A stretch of 64,000 bases of DNA from Variibacter gotjawalensis. Its GTDB lineage: Bacteria > Pseudomonadota > Alphaproteobacteria > Rhizobiales > Xanthobacteraceae. The stretch lies in the NCBI RefSeq assembly GCF_002355335.1, contig NZ_AP014946.1, forward strand, positions 1,441,501-1,505,500. Direction: 5' to 3'. This document shows positions 15,725 through 24,844 of the stretch, in pieces. Position 1 is the first letter of the stretch; every line of letters begins with the position of its first letter. The notes beneath the pieces are model-generated. The model made no database searches, was not told the DNA's origin, and saw only the letters and a list, made by a program, of their open reading frames with translations. Made by a program: the position numbers and the translations under genes.

Positions 15725-16249
15725 ATGACCGAGACCGATCCAAAACTAAGCCTCGATGCTTTGACGCGCAGCCTTTACGACGGCTTGCGCAAGATTGCTC
15801 ATCGCGAGCGTATGCGCGCCGGCCGTCCGTCGACATTGCAGACGACCGCGCTCATCAACGAAAGCTACATGAAGCTGCGCGCGAGCGGCGGCTGGACAAG
15901 CAAGGAGCATTTCCTTGCCTCGGCGGCGACCGCGATGCGCCACGTTCTCGTCGATGCGGCGCGCGCGCGTTTGTCGCTCAAGCGAGGCGAGGGCGTCAAA
16001 GCGGTCCCGATCGACGAGGCGCTCGACGCGGCCGAGGTCGACGATCCGGAAGTCGTCCGCATCAACGACGCACTCGAGCGTCTTGCCGAGATGGACCCGC
16101 GCATTGCGCGCGTCGTCGAATGCCGTTTCTTCGCCGGCTACAGCGAGGAGGAGACCGCGAAAATTCTCGGCATCAGCGATCGCACGGTGCGCCGCGATTG
16201 GTTGCAGGCGAAGGCCTGGTTGTTCAAGGAACTGCAGGAAAACGATTAG
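15725..16249 (+). CDS. ECF-like RNA polymerase sigma factor (Sig-70_X6 type)
   Basis: A 174-residue sigma factor with region 2 (about residues 10-75, including TALINESYMKLR and MRHVLVDAARARLS) and region 4 (about 115-170, helix-turn-helix YSEEETAKILGISDRTVRRDW). The ALINE and FLASAATAMRHVLVD motifs mark the ECF-like group often coded beside Ser/Thr kinases. The stop is only three bases from the convergent stop of such a kinase gene, a pairing repeatedly seen for this sigma class and suggesting joint signalling. No anti-sigma factor is adjacent. Confidence 0.9.
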   Translation: MTETDPKLSLDALTRSLYDGLRKIAHRERMRAGRPSTLQTTALINESYMKLRASGGWTSKEHFLASAATAMRHVLVDAARARLSLKRGEGVKAVPIDEALDAAEVDDPEVVRINDALERLAEMDPRIARVVECRFFAGYSEEETAKILGISDRTVRRDWLQAKAWLFKELQEND

Positions 16250-16252
16250 CCG

Positions 16253-18694
16253 TCACGGCCGCTCCTTCTGTTGCGCGGCACCTGCGATCACGGCGCGCAG
16301 TTTCGCGACTTCGTCGAGATGAACCTGAGCGCTCGGGCCGAGCTCCTTCAGAATCGATTCAGCCGTATCCGCGTCGGCGCGTGCCGCATCGAGATCGCCG
16401 CGCCGCAGATTAATCGCGCAGCGCGTCACGATGCCGAGCGCCGTATAGAGGTGCCGTTCTCCGTAAGTACCGCGCGCCTGGATCAGCGCTTCGTTGTTCT
16501 CCGCCGTTGCGTCGTCGATGCGGTCCCGCATCAGCAGCGTGACCGCACGGCTCTGCCGCAGAATGATCGCGATCTGGCTTGCCGGCCCGCCGAACGTGAT
16601 CGCGGCCGGCAGCGCCTCGTCGAACACCTTCAGGGCCTCGTCGGGCTTCTCCAGCACGATCAGCAGGCGACCGTAGTTGAGTTGCAGGCTCGCAAGCGCC
16701 ATCGAGGGTCCGTAAAGCGTGCGGCGAAGCTCGACGGCTTCGCGCCACATCGCCTCGGCTGCGGGCACGTTACCGGCGCGGAGCTGCGCCGCCGCGCGAT
16801 GCGACATGACCGCGATCGCGGTTCCGGAACGCATACGGCCTTGTTTCTCCAACAGCCGCCACGCCTCGTTGAATGCCGCGTCGGCTTCGGCGGCTTGTCC
16901 GCTTTCGATGTAGTGGACGCCGAGATTATTGTAGCGAATGGCTAGGATCTCGCTGTCTTCGCCGAGCAGTTTTCGCGCAGCCTCCGTCGAAGACCGTAAC
17001 AGCGCGATGCCGTCCTCGCGCTTTCCGTTTTGCCGCAGAAGCGATGCTTCGATCGCGTCGGCTTCCCCGATCTCGCGCGCGAACCGCTGCGGCTCCTTCA
17101 TCCATTCGGCGCGCGCCTCGGTGAGATAACGCCGCGCGGCGTCGAGCTGACCGCGGCGCACCGCGATCACCGCGAGCGATTGCTTAGCTTGCGCGATCGC
17201 CACCGTCTCGCTCGGCGGCGCAAGTTTGATGTAGCGCTCGAGTAGCGGCGCTGCCGCCGCGAAATCGTCGATCTCGGCATAGAGTTCGCCGATGACGCGG
17301 AACAACTCCGGCCGCGCCGTGCCTGCGTCGGCCTCGCGCACGAGTTCGCTCGCAGCCGAATCGAGCACCTGCTTTGCTGTGGCAAGACCCGGACGTCCTG
17401 CTCCGCCCGCCGCACGGAACGACAGCATCACGTAGTCGCGCACCGCTTCGGCGCGTGCTGTCTCCGCCTTGGCGCGCTCGCTCGCGATGGCCGTGCGGTA
17501 GGATTGCCAGGTGTAAGCCGTGAGCCCACCCACCGCGACGAGAAGCACCAGCGCCACTGCCGCAAGCGCTCCGCGCCGCCTGCGTAGAAAGCGGCGGACG
17601 CGGTACCACGTATCGCCGGCGCGCGCTTCGACCGGCCGCAACGCAAGATGCCGGCCGATATCCTCCGCGAGTGCGCTCGCGCCCTCGTAGCGCAGCGCCG
17701 GTTCGCGCCGCATCGTCTTCGCGATGATGGCATCGATGTCACCGGTGAGCAGTGTCGGCGCGATCGGCGGAGACGAAACTTTCGCGGCTTCTTGGCTTGC
17801 GCGCGGTGGCTCGTCCTGCAGGATGCGCAACGCGGCCGGGAACGGCGATCCGTCGATCCGCCACGGCGGTTTGCCGACCAGCACTTCGAACAGATTGGCG
17901 CCGAGTGCGTAGACATCCGTCGCCGTCGTCGGCAAGCGGCCTTCGAGCTGCTCCGGCGCCGTGTAGTCCGGCGTGACGATCGCTTCCGTCATCGCGCCTT
18001 GATCGGTTTCCTTGATGAAGCGCGCGATGCCGAAATCGAGCAGCTTCACCTGTCCGTCGCGCGTCACCAGGATGTTGCCGGGCTTGAGATCGCGATGGAC
18101 GATCAAGTTGCGATGCGCGTGCGCGACCGCCGCGCAAACATCGGCGAACAGCTTCAGCCGTGCCGCGAGATCGAGATTGTTCTCGGCGCAGTAGGTCGCG
18201 ATGTCGACGCCTTCGACATACTCCATCGCGGCATAAGGCCGCCCATCCGGCGCGATGCCGCCGTCGATCAGGCGTGCGATGCCGGGATGTTCGAGCCCGG
18301 CGAGAATCTGCCGCTCGGTCTTGAAGCGCTCGAAATGCTGCGCGGCTTCGGGCCGCAGGAGTTTCAGCGCGACCGTTTGATCGAAGGCGCCGTCGGCGCG
18401 CGACGCGCGATAGACCTCGCCCTGTCCGCCACGTCCGATCAACTCTTCGATCCGAAATGCGCCGACGCGCTCGCCCGGCTTCAGCGACGAGTATTCGGGC
18501 TTCGCCTCGACGGCTTTCGCCTCCATGAAATCGCCGGTCGCATCCGCAGCGACCAGAAGCTGCCGCGTCTCTTCGACGATATCGGGCGCAAGCGTCGAGC
18601 GCGCGAGAATCTGTTCGCGCTCCGGCGGCGGCCGGTCGACGAGATCGTCGAACAGGCCGCGCACGGCGTTCCAGCGTTCGCGCTTTGCGTCCAT
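16253..18694 (-). CDS. Membrane Ser/Thr protein kinase with C-terminal TPR-like repeats
   Basis: An 813-residue PknB-type kinase. The catalytic domain spans about residues 80-345: glycine loop GRGGQGEVYRA, Lys111 in VALKLL, HRDLKPGN at 200-207, DFG at 220-222 and APEQL. A basic segment precedes one membrane helix (about 375-396). The remainder is a long helical region with TPR-like repeats, probably sensing or docking on the far side of the membrane. ATG 18694 follows GAGGAC; the frame stays open another 54 codons upstream but that part is Cys/Arg-rich and unlike a kinase N-terminus. Partner and substrates are unknown; the convergent ECF-like sigma factor is the obvious candidate. Confidence 0.9.
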   Translation of the reverse strand: MDAKRERWNAVRGLFDDLVDRPPPEREQILARSTLAPDIVEETRQLLVAADATGDFMEAKAVEAKPEYSSLKPGERVGAFRIEELIGRGGQGEVYRASRADGAFDQTVALKLLRPEAAQHFERFKTERQILAGLEHPGIARLIDGGIAPDGRPYAAMEYVEGVDIATYCAENNLDLAARLKLFADVCAAVAHAHRNLIVHRDLKPGNILVTRDGQVKLLDFGIARFIKETDQGAMTEAIVTPDYTAPEQLEGRLPTTATDVYALGANLFEVLVGKPPWRIDGSPFPAALRILQDEPPRASQEAAKVSSPPIAPTLLTGDIDAIIAKTMRREPALRYEGASALAEDIGRHLALRPVEARAGDTWYRVRRFLRRRRGALAAVALVLLVAVGGLTAYTWQSYRTAIASERAKAETARAEAVRDYVMLSFRAAGGAGRPGLATAKQVLDSAASELVREADAGTARPELFRVIGELYAEIDDFAAAAPLLERYIKLAPPSETVAIAQAKQSLAVIAVRRGQLDAARRYLTEARAEWMKEPQRFAREIGEADAIEASLLRQNGKREDGIALLRSSTEAARKLLGEDSEILAIRYNNLGVHYIESGQAAEADAAFNEAWRLLEKQGRMRSGTAIAVMSHRAAAQLRAGNVPAAEAMWREAVELRRTLYGPSMALASLQLNYGRLLIVLEKPDEALKVFDEALPAAITFGGPASQIAIILRQSRAVTLLMRDRIDDATAENNEALIQARGTYGERHLYTALGIVTRCAINLRRGDLDAARADADTAESILKELGPSAQVHLDEVAKLRAVIAGAAQQKERP

Positions 18695-18862
18695 AAAATA
18701 GTCCTCTGCGCCATCATACCGGCGCGCCCGGCGGCCGCAAAACCCGCATGTGATAGGATAAACGAGAAATCGCTGCCACTCCGGCCATAGCCGCGTTGCG
18801 CAGCGCGGTCTTGCGTCGCGGCCCGGCAAGTGACAGAGACGGCGAGGGAGGAACAATCAGAA

Positions 18863-20095
18863 ATGACCGACGCGACCACCTTCGCATTTCCGAATGCATT
18901 TCGCCGCGGGCTGCCCGAACCGGCCGCGCGGTTTGCCGGATTGCCGAAGCACAATTTCGTCTGGGGCCACAACGATCCGACCCAAGTTCCCGCCGAAGAG
19001 CTCGCCGCCTGCGCCGAGAAAGTGCTGCGCGAGAAGGGCCATCTGCTCGGCATGTACAATCTCGGTCAGGCGCCGCAGGGTTACGAGCCGCTGCGCGCCT
19101 TTGTCGCCGAGAAACTCAAGCGCCGCAGCGGCATCACGACGACGGCGGCCGACATCATGCTGACCTCCGGCTCGCTGCAGGCGATGGATCTCGTCAACAA
19201 CGTGATGCTCGATCCGGGCGACACCGTGATCCTCGAAGAATTCACCTATGGCGGCGCCATCACGAAGGTCCAGAAGCTCGGTGTCCAAGTCGTCGGCGCG
19301 CCGCTCGACGAGGGCGGCATCAAGATCGATGAGCTCGATCGGATTCTCGCGAACCTCAAGACGAAGAACATCAAGCCGAAATACATCTACACGATCCCGA
19401 CAGTGCAGAACCCGACCGGCTCGATCATGAGCCTCGAACGGCGGCGGCAACTCATCGGCGTCGCCAAGAAATATGGCGTGCCGATTTACGAGGACGAGTG
19501 CTACGCCGATCTCGTCTGGACGCATGAGCGCCCGCCCGCGATCTATTCGCTCGATCCTTCGCACGTGATCCACATCGGATCGTTCTCCAAATCGCTCGCG
19601 CCCGCGCTGCGCATCGGCTACATCGTCGCGGATTGGAGCGTGCTCAGCCGCATCCTCTCGATCAAGACCGATGCGGGCTCCGGCGCGCTTGAGCAGATGG
19701 TCGTCTCCGAGTACGTCACCGATAAATTCGACGAGCACGTCACCGATCTAACCGATGCGCTGAAGGAGAAGCTCGACGTTCTCGTCGATGCGCTCGCGCA
19801 GGAGTTCGGCACGGCGGCGGAATTGTTTGTGCCGAAGGGCGGCATCTTCCTGTGGCTGAAATTGCCGGACCATGTCGACGTGCGCAAATTCACGCAAACC
19901 GCACTCGCGCAGGGTCTTGCGTTCAATCCGGGTCCCGAATGGTCGTGCAATCCCGATAGCGCGAAGAGCCACATGCGGCTCTGTTTCGCATTGCCGAGCG
20001 TCGAGCAAATTCGCGACGGCGTCGCCGAGCTTGCGCGCATCTGCCACGAAGAGACGGGCGTGCCGGAGCGCGGCCGCAACGTGAAACGTGGCTGA
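18863..20095 (+). CDS. PLP-dependent aminotransferase (class I/II, 2-aminoadipate-type)
   Basis: A 410-residue fold-type I enzyme. It has the cofactor motifs YTIPTVQNPTGSIMS, YEDECYADL and the Schiff-base lysine in IGSFSKSLAPALRIGY. The layout matches LysN/2-aminoadipate aminotransferase and related broad-range enzymes of the MocR-like branch but without the DNA-binding domain. ATG 18863 is used because GGAGG precedes it; an in-frame GTG at 18830 would add eleven polar residues. Its end overlaps the DUF938 methyltransferase start, so the two are coupled. True substrate unknown. Confidence 0.9.
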   Translation: MTDATTFAFPNAFRRGLPEPAARFAGLPKHNFVWGHNDPTQVPAEELAACAEKVLREKGHLLGMYNLGQAPQGYEPLRAFVAEKLKRRSGITTTAADIMLTSGSLQAMDLVNNVMLDPGDTVILEEFTYGGAITKVQKLGVQVVGAPLDEGGIKIDELDRILANLKTKNIKPKYIYTIPTVQNPTGSIMSLERRRQLIGVAKKYGVPIYEDECYADLVWTHERPPAIYSLDPSHVIHIGSFSKSLAPALRIGYIVADWSVLSRILSIKTDAGSGALEQMVVSEYVTDKFDEHVTDLTDALKEKLDVLVDALAQEFGTAAELFVPKGGIFLWLKLPDHVDVRKFTQTALAQGLAFNPGPEWSCNPDSAKSHMRLCFALPSVEQIRDGVAELARICHEETGVPERGRNVKRG

Positions 20096-20774
20096 GCGTT
20101 CCCATTGGTTCGCTGGTGGCGATGCGGCCGGCGCATTGCACTCGCCCGCGACGGTGCGCAATCGCGAGCCGATCCTCGCCGTCCTCAAACGGCACTTACC
20201 GGAAACCGGCACGGTGCTCGAACTCGCCGCCGGCTCCGGCGAACACGCTGCGTTCTTCGCCGCCGCATTCCCGCAGCTCGCGTGGCAGCCGAGCGATCCG
20301 GATGCCGCCGCGCTCGCCAGCATCGAGGCGCATCGCCAAGCCACAAGCGTGCCGAACCTGCGAACGCCGCTGCAGATCGACGTCACGGCGGCCGATTGGC
20401 CCGTGACCGTGGCGGACGCCATCCTTGCCATCAACATGCTGCAGGTCGCGCCGCGCGCCGCGCTCGGCGGTCTGATGCGCGGTGCCGCGCGCACGCTGAC
20501 GCAAGGCGGCGTGCTCTATCTCTACGGCCCTTACCTCGATGGCGCGGAAACCGCCGACAGCAACATCGGCTTCGATACGTCGCTGCGCCTGCGTAACCCC
20601 GGCTGGGGCCTCTACGATTGGCGCGATGTCGAGGCGGCCGCCAACGCGGATGGCCTCACATTGGTCGACCGCGTCGCCATGCCGGCCGACAATTTCAGCC
20701 TGGTTTTCCGCCGTGCCGCGGACTTGGATGCGGACTTGGGCGCAGACTTGGACAACCGCCGGGACCTCGAATAA
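20088..20774 (+). CDS. DUF938 SAM-dependent methyltransferase-like protein
   Basis: A 228-residue protein with a class I methyltransferase core: LELAAGSGEHAAFFA as the SAM-binding loop and INMLQVAPRAALGGLM later. The opening SHWFAGGD and APRAA patterns are typical of DUF938. The GTG start at 20088 overlaps the aminotransferase stop. The last residues are a run of three Ala-Asp-Leu-x units coded by a 12-base tandem repeat and are probably not part of the fold. Substrate unknown. Confidence 0.85.
   Translation: MAERSHWFAGGDAAGALHSPATVRNREPILAVLKRHLPETGTVLELAAGSGEHAAFFAAAFPQLAWQPSDPDAAALASIEAHRQATSVPNLRTPLQIDVTAADWPVTVADAILAINMLQVAPRAALGGLMRGAARTLTQGGVLYLYGPYLDGAETADSNIGFDTSLRLRNPGWGLYDWRDVEAAANADGLTLVDRVAMPADNFSLVFRRAADLDADLGADLDNRRDLE
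20718..20753 (+). repeat. 12-base tandem repeat at the 3' end of the DUF938 gene
   Basis: Three imperfect copies of GCGGACTTGGAT encode ADLD, ADLG and ADLD. The period equals four codons, so copy-number change would keep the frame. Confidence 0.8.
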
Positions 20775-20797
20775 AGGTAGCGGGCCGGAGCCTTCCC

Positions 20798-22033
20798 ATG
20801 AATCGCGATCGCCTGCACTTCCTCTACCTGAATATCGGCCACTTCCTCGATCACATGTTCACGCTGATCTTCGCGACCGTCGCGGCGCTCGCGCTCGTGA
20901 AGGAGTGGAACCTCTCCTACGGCCAACTGCTCGCTTACGCGACGCCGGGCTTTTTCGCCTTCGGTCTCTTCTCGTATCCGGCCGGTTGGCTCGCCGATAA
21001 ATGGAGCCGCGACGGCATGATGGCGGTGTTCTTCGTCGGCATCGGTATCGCGTCGATCGCGACCGGTTTTGCGCAGACGCCGCTGCAGATCGGCATCGGC
21101 CTTTTCGTCGTCGGCGTGCTCGCCGCGATCTATCATCCGGTCGGTCTCGCGATGGTGACGGCGAAGTGGAAGAACACCGGCATGCGCCTCGCCGTGAACG
21201 GTGTGTGGGGTAATCTCGGCGTCGCCAGCGCCGCGCTGCTCACCGGCTATCTCATCGACAATGCCGGGTGGCGCAGCGCATTCTTCATCCCGGGCGCGAT
21301 CTCGATCGTCATCGGAATTTTCTACACGGTCTCGCGTTGGCAGGACATCGTCGCGGATCGCAAGCCCGCCGCCGCGCCGGTCGCCGGGCCGCCGATGTCG
21401 GCGGACTTGAAAGCGCTGCTGCTGCGCATCTCGATCATCGTTTTCTGCACGACGGCCGTATCGAGTATCATCTTCCAGGCGACGACCTTCTCGCTGCCGA
21501 AGATTTTCGACGAGCGCCTACGCGGTGTGGCGGCATCCTTCTCGGCGTGGCTGGAGTCGCTCGGCTTTCCCGGCAATGCCGATATCGCGACGATGATCGG
21601 TGCGTTCGCGTTCGTCGTCTTCGCGGTCGCGTCGATGGCGCAACTCGTCGTCGGAAAATTCCTGGACGTCGTTGGCCCGCGCCCGGTCTTCATGGTCGTT
21701 GCGACCATGCAGTTGATCTTCTTCTTCCTGATGCCGGGCTTGAAGGACGGGCTCGCCTTCGCGGCGGCGCTCGGCTTCATGCTCGGCGCCTTCGGTCAGA
21801 TCCCGATCAACGACTACATGATCGGCAAGGTCGCGAGCGGCGAGGCGCGCGCGCGCGTTTACGGCGTCCGTTATGTCGTGAGCTTCACCTCGCTCGCGGC
21901 GGCGCTGCCGCTCATCGCCTTCGTCTACGAGAATTGGGGCTTCGACGTGCTGTTCCGCATTCTCTCGGCGGCCGCACTCGTGATCCTGCTGGCGGTGTCG
22001 CTGCTGCCGCGCAAGCTTCCAGTCGCGGCGTGA
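20798..22033 (+). CDS. MFS transporter
   Basis: A 411-residue carrier with twelve predicted helices, beginning MNRDRLHFLYLNIGHFLDHM. Cytoplasmic loops carry PAGWLADKWSRDG (motif A-like). The His-containing first helix and early FLDHM resemble the fosmidomycin-resistance-like MFS group, but this is a loose likeness. ATG 20798 is chosen since the frame upstream is Arg/Gly-rich shadow. It precedes the isomerase and enolase-superfamily genes by four bases, so it is the likely uptake step for the compound they degrade. Confidence 0.88.
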   Translation: MNRDRLHFLYLNIGHFLDHMFTLIFATVAALALVKEWNLSYGQLLAYATPGFFAFGLFSYPAGWLADKWSRDGMMAVFFVGIGIASIATGFAQTPLQIGIGLFVVGVLAAIYHPVGLAMVTAKWKNTGMRLAVNGVWGNLGVASAALLTGYLIDNAGWRSAFFIPGAISIVIGIFYTVSRWQDIVADRKPAAAPVAGPPMSADLKALLLRISIIVFCTTAVSSIIFQATTFSLPKIFDERLRGVAASFSAWLESLGFPGNADIATMIGAFAFVVFAVASMAQLVVGKFLDVVGPRPVFMVVATMQLIFFFLMPGLKDGLAFAAALGFMLGAFGQIPINDYMIGKVASGEARARVYGVRYVVSFTSLAAALPLIAFVYENWGFDVLFRILSAAALVILLAVSLLPRKLPVAA

Positions 22034-22037
22034 TCTC

Positions 22038-22868
22038 GTGAAGCTGTCGCTCTGCAACGAAGTCATTTCGGGCGGCCGCTCGTTCGCCGAGCAATGCGAC
22101 CTCGCTGCCAAGCTCGGCTATGCGGGCCTCGAAATCGCGCCCTTCACGCTCGGCACCGAGCCGCATCGCTTGAAGAAACCGGAAATCGAAGTCGCGCGTA
22201 AAGCCATGAGCGACGCGGGTCTCCGCTGCTCGGGGCTGCACTGGCTGCTCGTCAAACCGGATGGTCTGTCGATCACCAGCGACGAAGCCGGAACGATGAA
22301 GACGACGCGTGACGTGATGAAGCGTCTCGTCGATCTCTGCGCCGAACTCGGCGGCGAATATCTGGTGCACGGCTCGCCGTTCCAGCGCCGTCTGCCGGAC
22401 AAGAATGCGGACGCAGCGCGTGAGCGCGCGGTCGAAGCTTGGACGCTGGCGGGCGAACACGCGGCGCGCGCCAACGTCATTTACTGCATTGAGCCGCTGG
22501 CGCCGCCGGACGCGAACTTCGTCAACACCATCGCGGAAGCGGCCGAGATCGTCCGCGCCGCCGATAACCCGGCGCTGCGCACGATGATGGACGCGAGCGC
22601 GATCACGGCGCACGAGAAGCAGTCGCTCGAACAGCTCGCAGCCGAATGGCTGCCGACGGGACTCATCGCGCATATCCAAGTCAACGACCGCAATCGCCGT
22701 GGTCCCGGGCAGGGCGATGTGAAATTCGCGCCGTTCTTCCGCGAGCTGCGCACGCAGAACTACAACGGTTGGATCGCGATGGAGCCGTTCGACTATGTGC
22801 CGGACGGCGCCGGCAGCGCGGCGCGCGCGATTGGCTATATCCAAGGCATCATCGAGGGAACCGCATGA
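22038..22868 (+). CDS. Sugar phosphate isomerase/epimerase-like TIM-barrel protein
   Basis: A 276-residue AP endonuclease 2/xylose-isomerase-like barrel (VKLSLCNEVISGGRSFAEQC). It carries typical metal-site patterns: an acidic residue in CIEPLAPP, a MMDAS strand, HIQVNDRNRRGPGQGD and the closing AMEPFDY. Family members isomerise or dehydrate sugars, inositols and hydroxy acids with a divalent metal. GTG 22038 lies four bases after the MFS stop, and the stop overlaps the enolase gene by four bases, making one operon. Confidence 0.88.
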   Translation: MKLSLCNEVISGGRSFAEQCDLAAKLGYAGLEIAPFTLGTEPHRLKKPEIEVARKAMSDAGLRCSGLHWLLVKPDGLSITSDEAGTMKTTRDVMKRLVDLCAELGGEYLVHGSPFQRRLPDKNADAARERAVEAWTLAGEHAARANVIYCIEPLAPPDANFVNTIAEAAEIVRAADNPALRTMMDASAITAHEKQSLEQLAAEWLPTGLIAHIQVNDRNRRGPGQGDVKFAPFFRELRTQNYNGWIAMEPFDYVPDGAGSAARAIGYIQGIIEGTA

Positions 22869-24298
22869 CGGAAGCGCCGCGCATTCGCGTTCTCGCGATC
22901 GAACCGTACGAGCGGACCTTCCGCCTGCGCTTGCCGTTCCGTTTCGGCAACACGACGGTGACGCATGGCACGCAGATCATCATGCGCGCGCGCATCGCGA
23001 CGCAGGACGGCCGGGAAGGCTGGGGCTACACGTCGGAATCGATCGCCAGTCGCTGGTTCGACAAGAACCCGGCGCTCTCCGACCAGCAAGCCGCCGATCA
23101 GATGCGCACCGCCGTGCTCATCGCGCAGGACGCGTATCTCGCTGCCGGAGCGAATACGCCGTTCGGCCACTACGCCGATCTCTACAACGGGCAGATCGAA
23201 GCCTGCGCCAAGCGCGGCCTGCTGCCTCTCGTCGCGAGCTACGGCCCGGCGCTGATCGATCGTTGCATCATCGATGCGATCTGCCGCCTCGAAGGCATCA
23301 GCTTTTACCGCGCGATGCAGCAAAATGTTCCCGGCATGGCGCCGCACGCCGTCGCGCCGGATCTCGCGGGCTTCGATTTTGCGGCATTCCTCAAAACGCT
23401 TAAGCCCGCGAATGTCATCGAGGCGCGCCACACCGTGGGCTTGCTCGATCCGCTGGTCGCGAGCGATCAGAAAGCGGGTGAGCGCGTCGACGACGGCTTG
23501 CCGGAGACGCTCGAGGAAGTCATCGCGGCCTACGGCCATCGTTATTTCAAACTCAAAGTCGGCGGCGATCTTGAAGCCGACATCGATCGGCTTTGCCGCA
23601 TCGCGTCCGTCATCGCGCGCGTGCCGGATTATCGCGTCACCATCGACGGCAACGAGCAATACGAGAATGCCGAGGCGGCGCTCACGTTATGGCGCGCGAT
23701 CGAGAATGAGCCGAAGCTGAAACAGCTCGCCGCAGCGACCCTGTTCGTCGAACAGCCGATCAAGCGGCAGACCGCGCTCGAAGCGAGCGTCGCGCCTTTC
23801 GCCGCCGCGAAAGCTGTCATCATCGACGAGTCGGATGGCGAGATCGACACCTTCGTGCGCGCGAAAGCGCTGGGCTATGCGGGGATCTCGTCGAAAGTCT
23901 GCAAGGGCTTCTACAAGTCGACCATCAACCGCATCCGCTGCGCGCAGTGGAACGCGGCCGAGGGGCACGAACATTATTTCATGTCGGCCGAAGATCTCAC
24001 CGTGCATGCCGGCACGTCGGTGCAGCAGGACCTCGCTCTGGTGAATCTGCTCGGCCTCCGTCACGTGGAACGCAACGGTCATCACTTCATCGATGGATTT
24101 GCCGATCGGCCGGAGAGTGAGAGCCGCGCGTTCCTAACCGCGCATCCGGATCTGTATCACGAGCAGAGTGGGCGCGTGCGCCTTAACATCCGCGATGGAA
24201 AACTCAACATCGCGTCGCTGGATTGCGTCGGCATGGGCGCATTGCCGACGCCGAGCGTCGAAGGCTTGAAGGCGATGCCTCAGCCGGCTTCGGCGTAG
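22865..24298 (+). CDS. Mandelate racemase/enolase-superfamily enzyme
   Basis: A 477-residue enolase-superfamily protein. The capping domain occupies the N-terminus (VLAIEPYERTFRLRLPFRFG). The barrel holds the Lys-x-Lys pair in YFKLKVGGD, metal ligands in IDGNEQY, LFVEQPI and IIDESDGE, and a later lysine in SSKVCKGF. It is longer than the usual 360-400 residues, with extra sequence in the N-terminal half. The enzymes abstract a proton next to a carboxylate, so dehydration or racemisation of a sugar or hydroxy acid is likely. It is in an operon with an MFS carrier and an isomerase. Confidence 0.88.
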   Translation: MTEAPRIRVLAIEPYERTFRLRLPFRFGNTTVTHGTQIIMRARIATQDGREGWGYTSESIASRWFDKNPALSDQQAADQMRTAVLIAQDAYLAAGANTPFGHYADLYNGQIEACAKRGLLPLVASYGPALIDRCIIDAICRLEGISFYRAMQQNVPGMAPHAVAPDLAGFDFAAFLKTLKPANVIEARHTVGLLDPLVASDQKAGERVDDGLPETLEEVIAAYGHRYFKLKVGGDLEADIDRLCRIASVIARVPDYRVTIDGNEQYENAEAALTLWRAIENEPKLKQLAAATLFVEQPIKRQTALEASVAPFAAAKAVIIDESDGEIDTFVRAKALGYAGISSKVCKGFYKSTINRIRCAQWNAAEGHEHYFMSAEDLTVHAGTSVQQDLALVNLLGLRHVERNGHHFIDGFADRPESESRAFLTAHPDLYHEQSGRVRLNIRDGKLNIASLDCVGMGALPTPSVEGLKAMPQPASA

Positions 24299-24651
24299 AA
24301 TTCCGGATCCGGATCTTCGTCGACGATCACCGGCATCGATGGCGTCGGCGTTGCGAGCGTGATGCTGCGGCGTGCCGGAGCTGGGATCGGCGCCGTGCCG
24401 GTGCGCGCTTGCGCGTAAATCGCTTCGCCGAGTTTGCCGCCAGCTTCGATCAACGCGGCCGGATCGCATGTCGCCGCGACCGCGAGACCGATCGCCCGCA
24501 TATGCGCGCGCTCGTAACAGAAAAGAGCAAGGCGCGCCTTCTGGATATCGGAAGCCGATGCCAAGACGTCGGCGACATTCGCCGTACCTGCCGAGTAGAG
24601 CTGGCCGATGATCTCGTCGAAGGCCTGCTGATTGCGTAGGGGAGCTGCCAC
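24280..24651 (-). CDS. Hypothetical protein, 123 aa
   Basis: Helical soluble protein (MAAPLRNQQAFDEIIGQLY, then QKARLALFCYERAHMRAIG) with a Pro/Thr-rich C-terminal tail (PIPAPARRS, VIVDEDPDPEF). It overlaps the enolase-superfamily gene tail to tail by 19 bases. No domain is recognised. Composition and codon use are protein-like, unlike the opposite frame. Confidence 0.65.
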   Translation of the reverse strand: MAAPLRNQQAFDEIIGQLYSAGTANVADVLASASDIQKARLALFCYERAHMRAIGLAVAATCDPAALIEAGGKLGEAIYAQARTGTAPIPAPARRSITLATPTPSMPVIVDEDPDPEFYAEAG

Positions 24652-24844
24652 AGAAACCTCTCGAAGCGCTTTGAACTTGGCGCCAGGGTCGCGCCTCGCT
24701 GGTTAAGCAGTGGTTAACCCTTGGTTTGGATTCCTCTTTGCAAATGTGACGTGTCTAATCGGCCACAGTTTTTGAGGCGGGCTTGACGATGACCGGAGCG
24801 GCATCGCACATCCTCGGCACAACAAAATTGACGGGAGGGCGATC

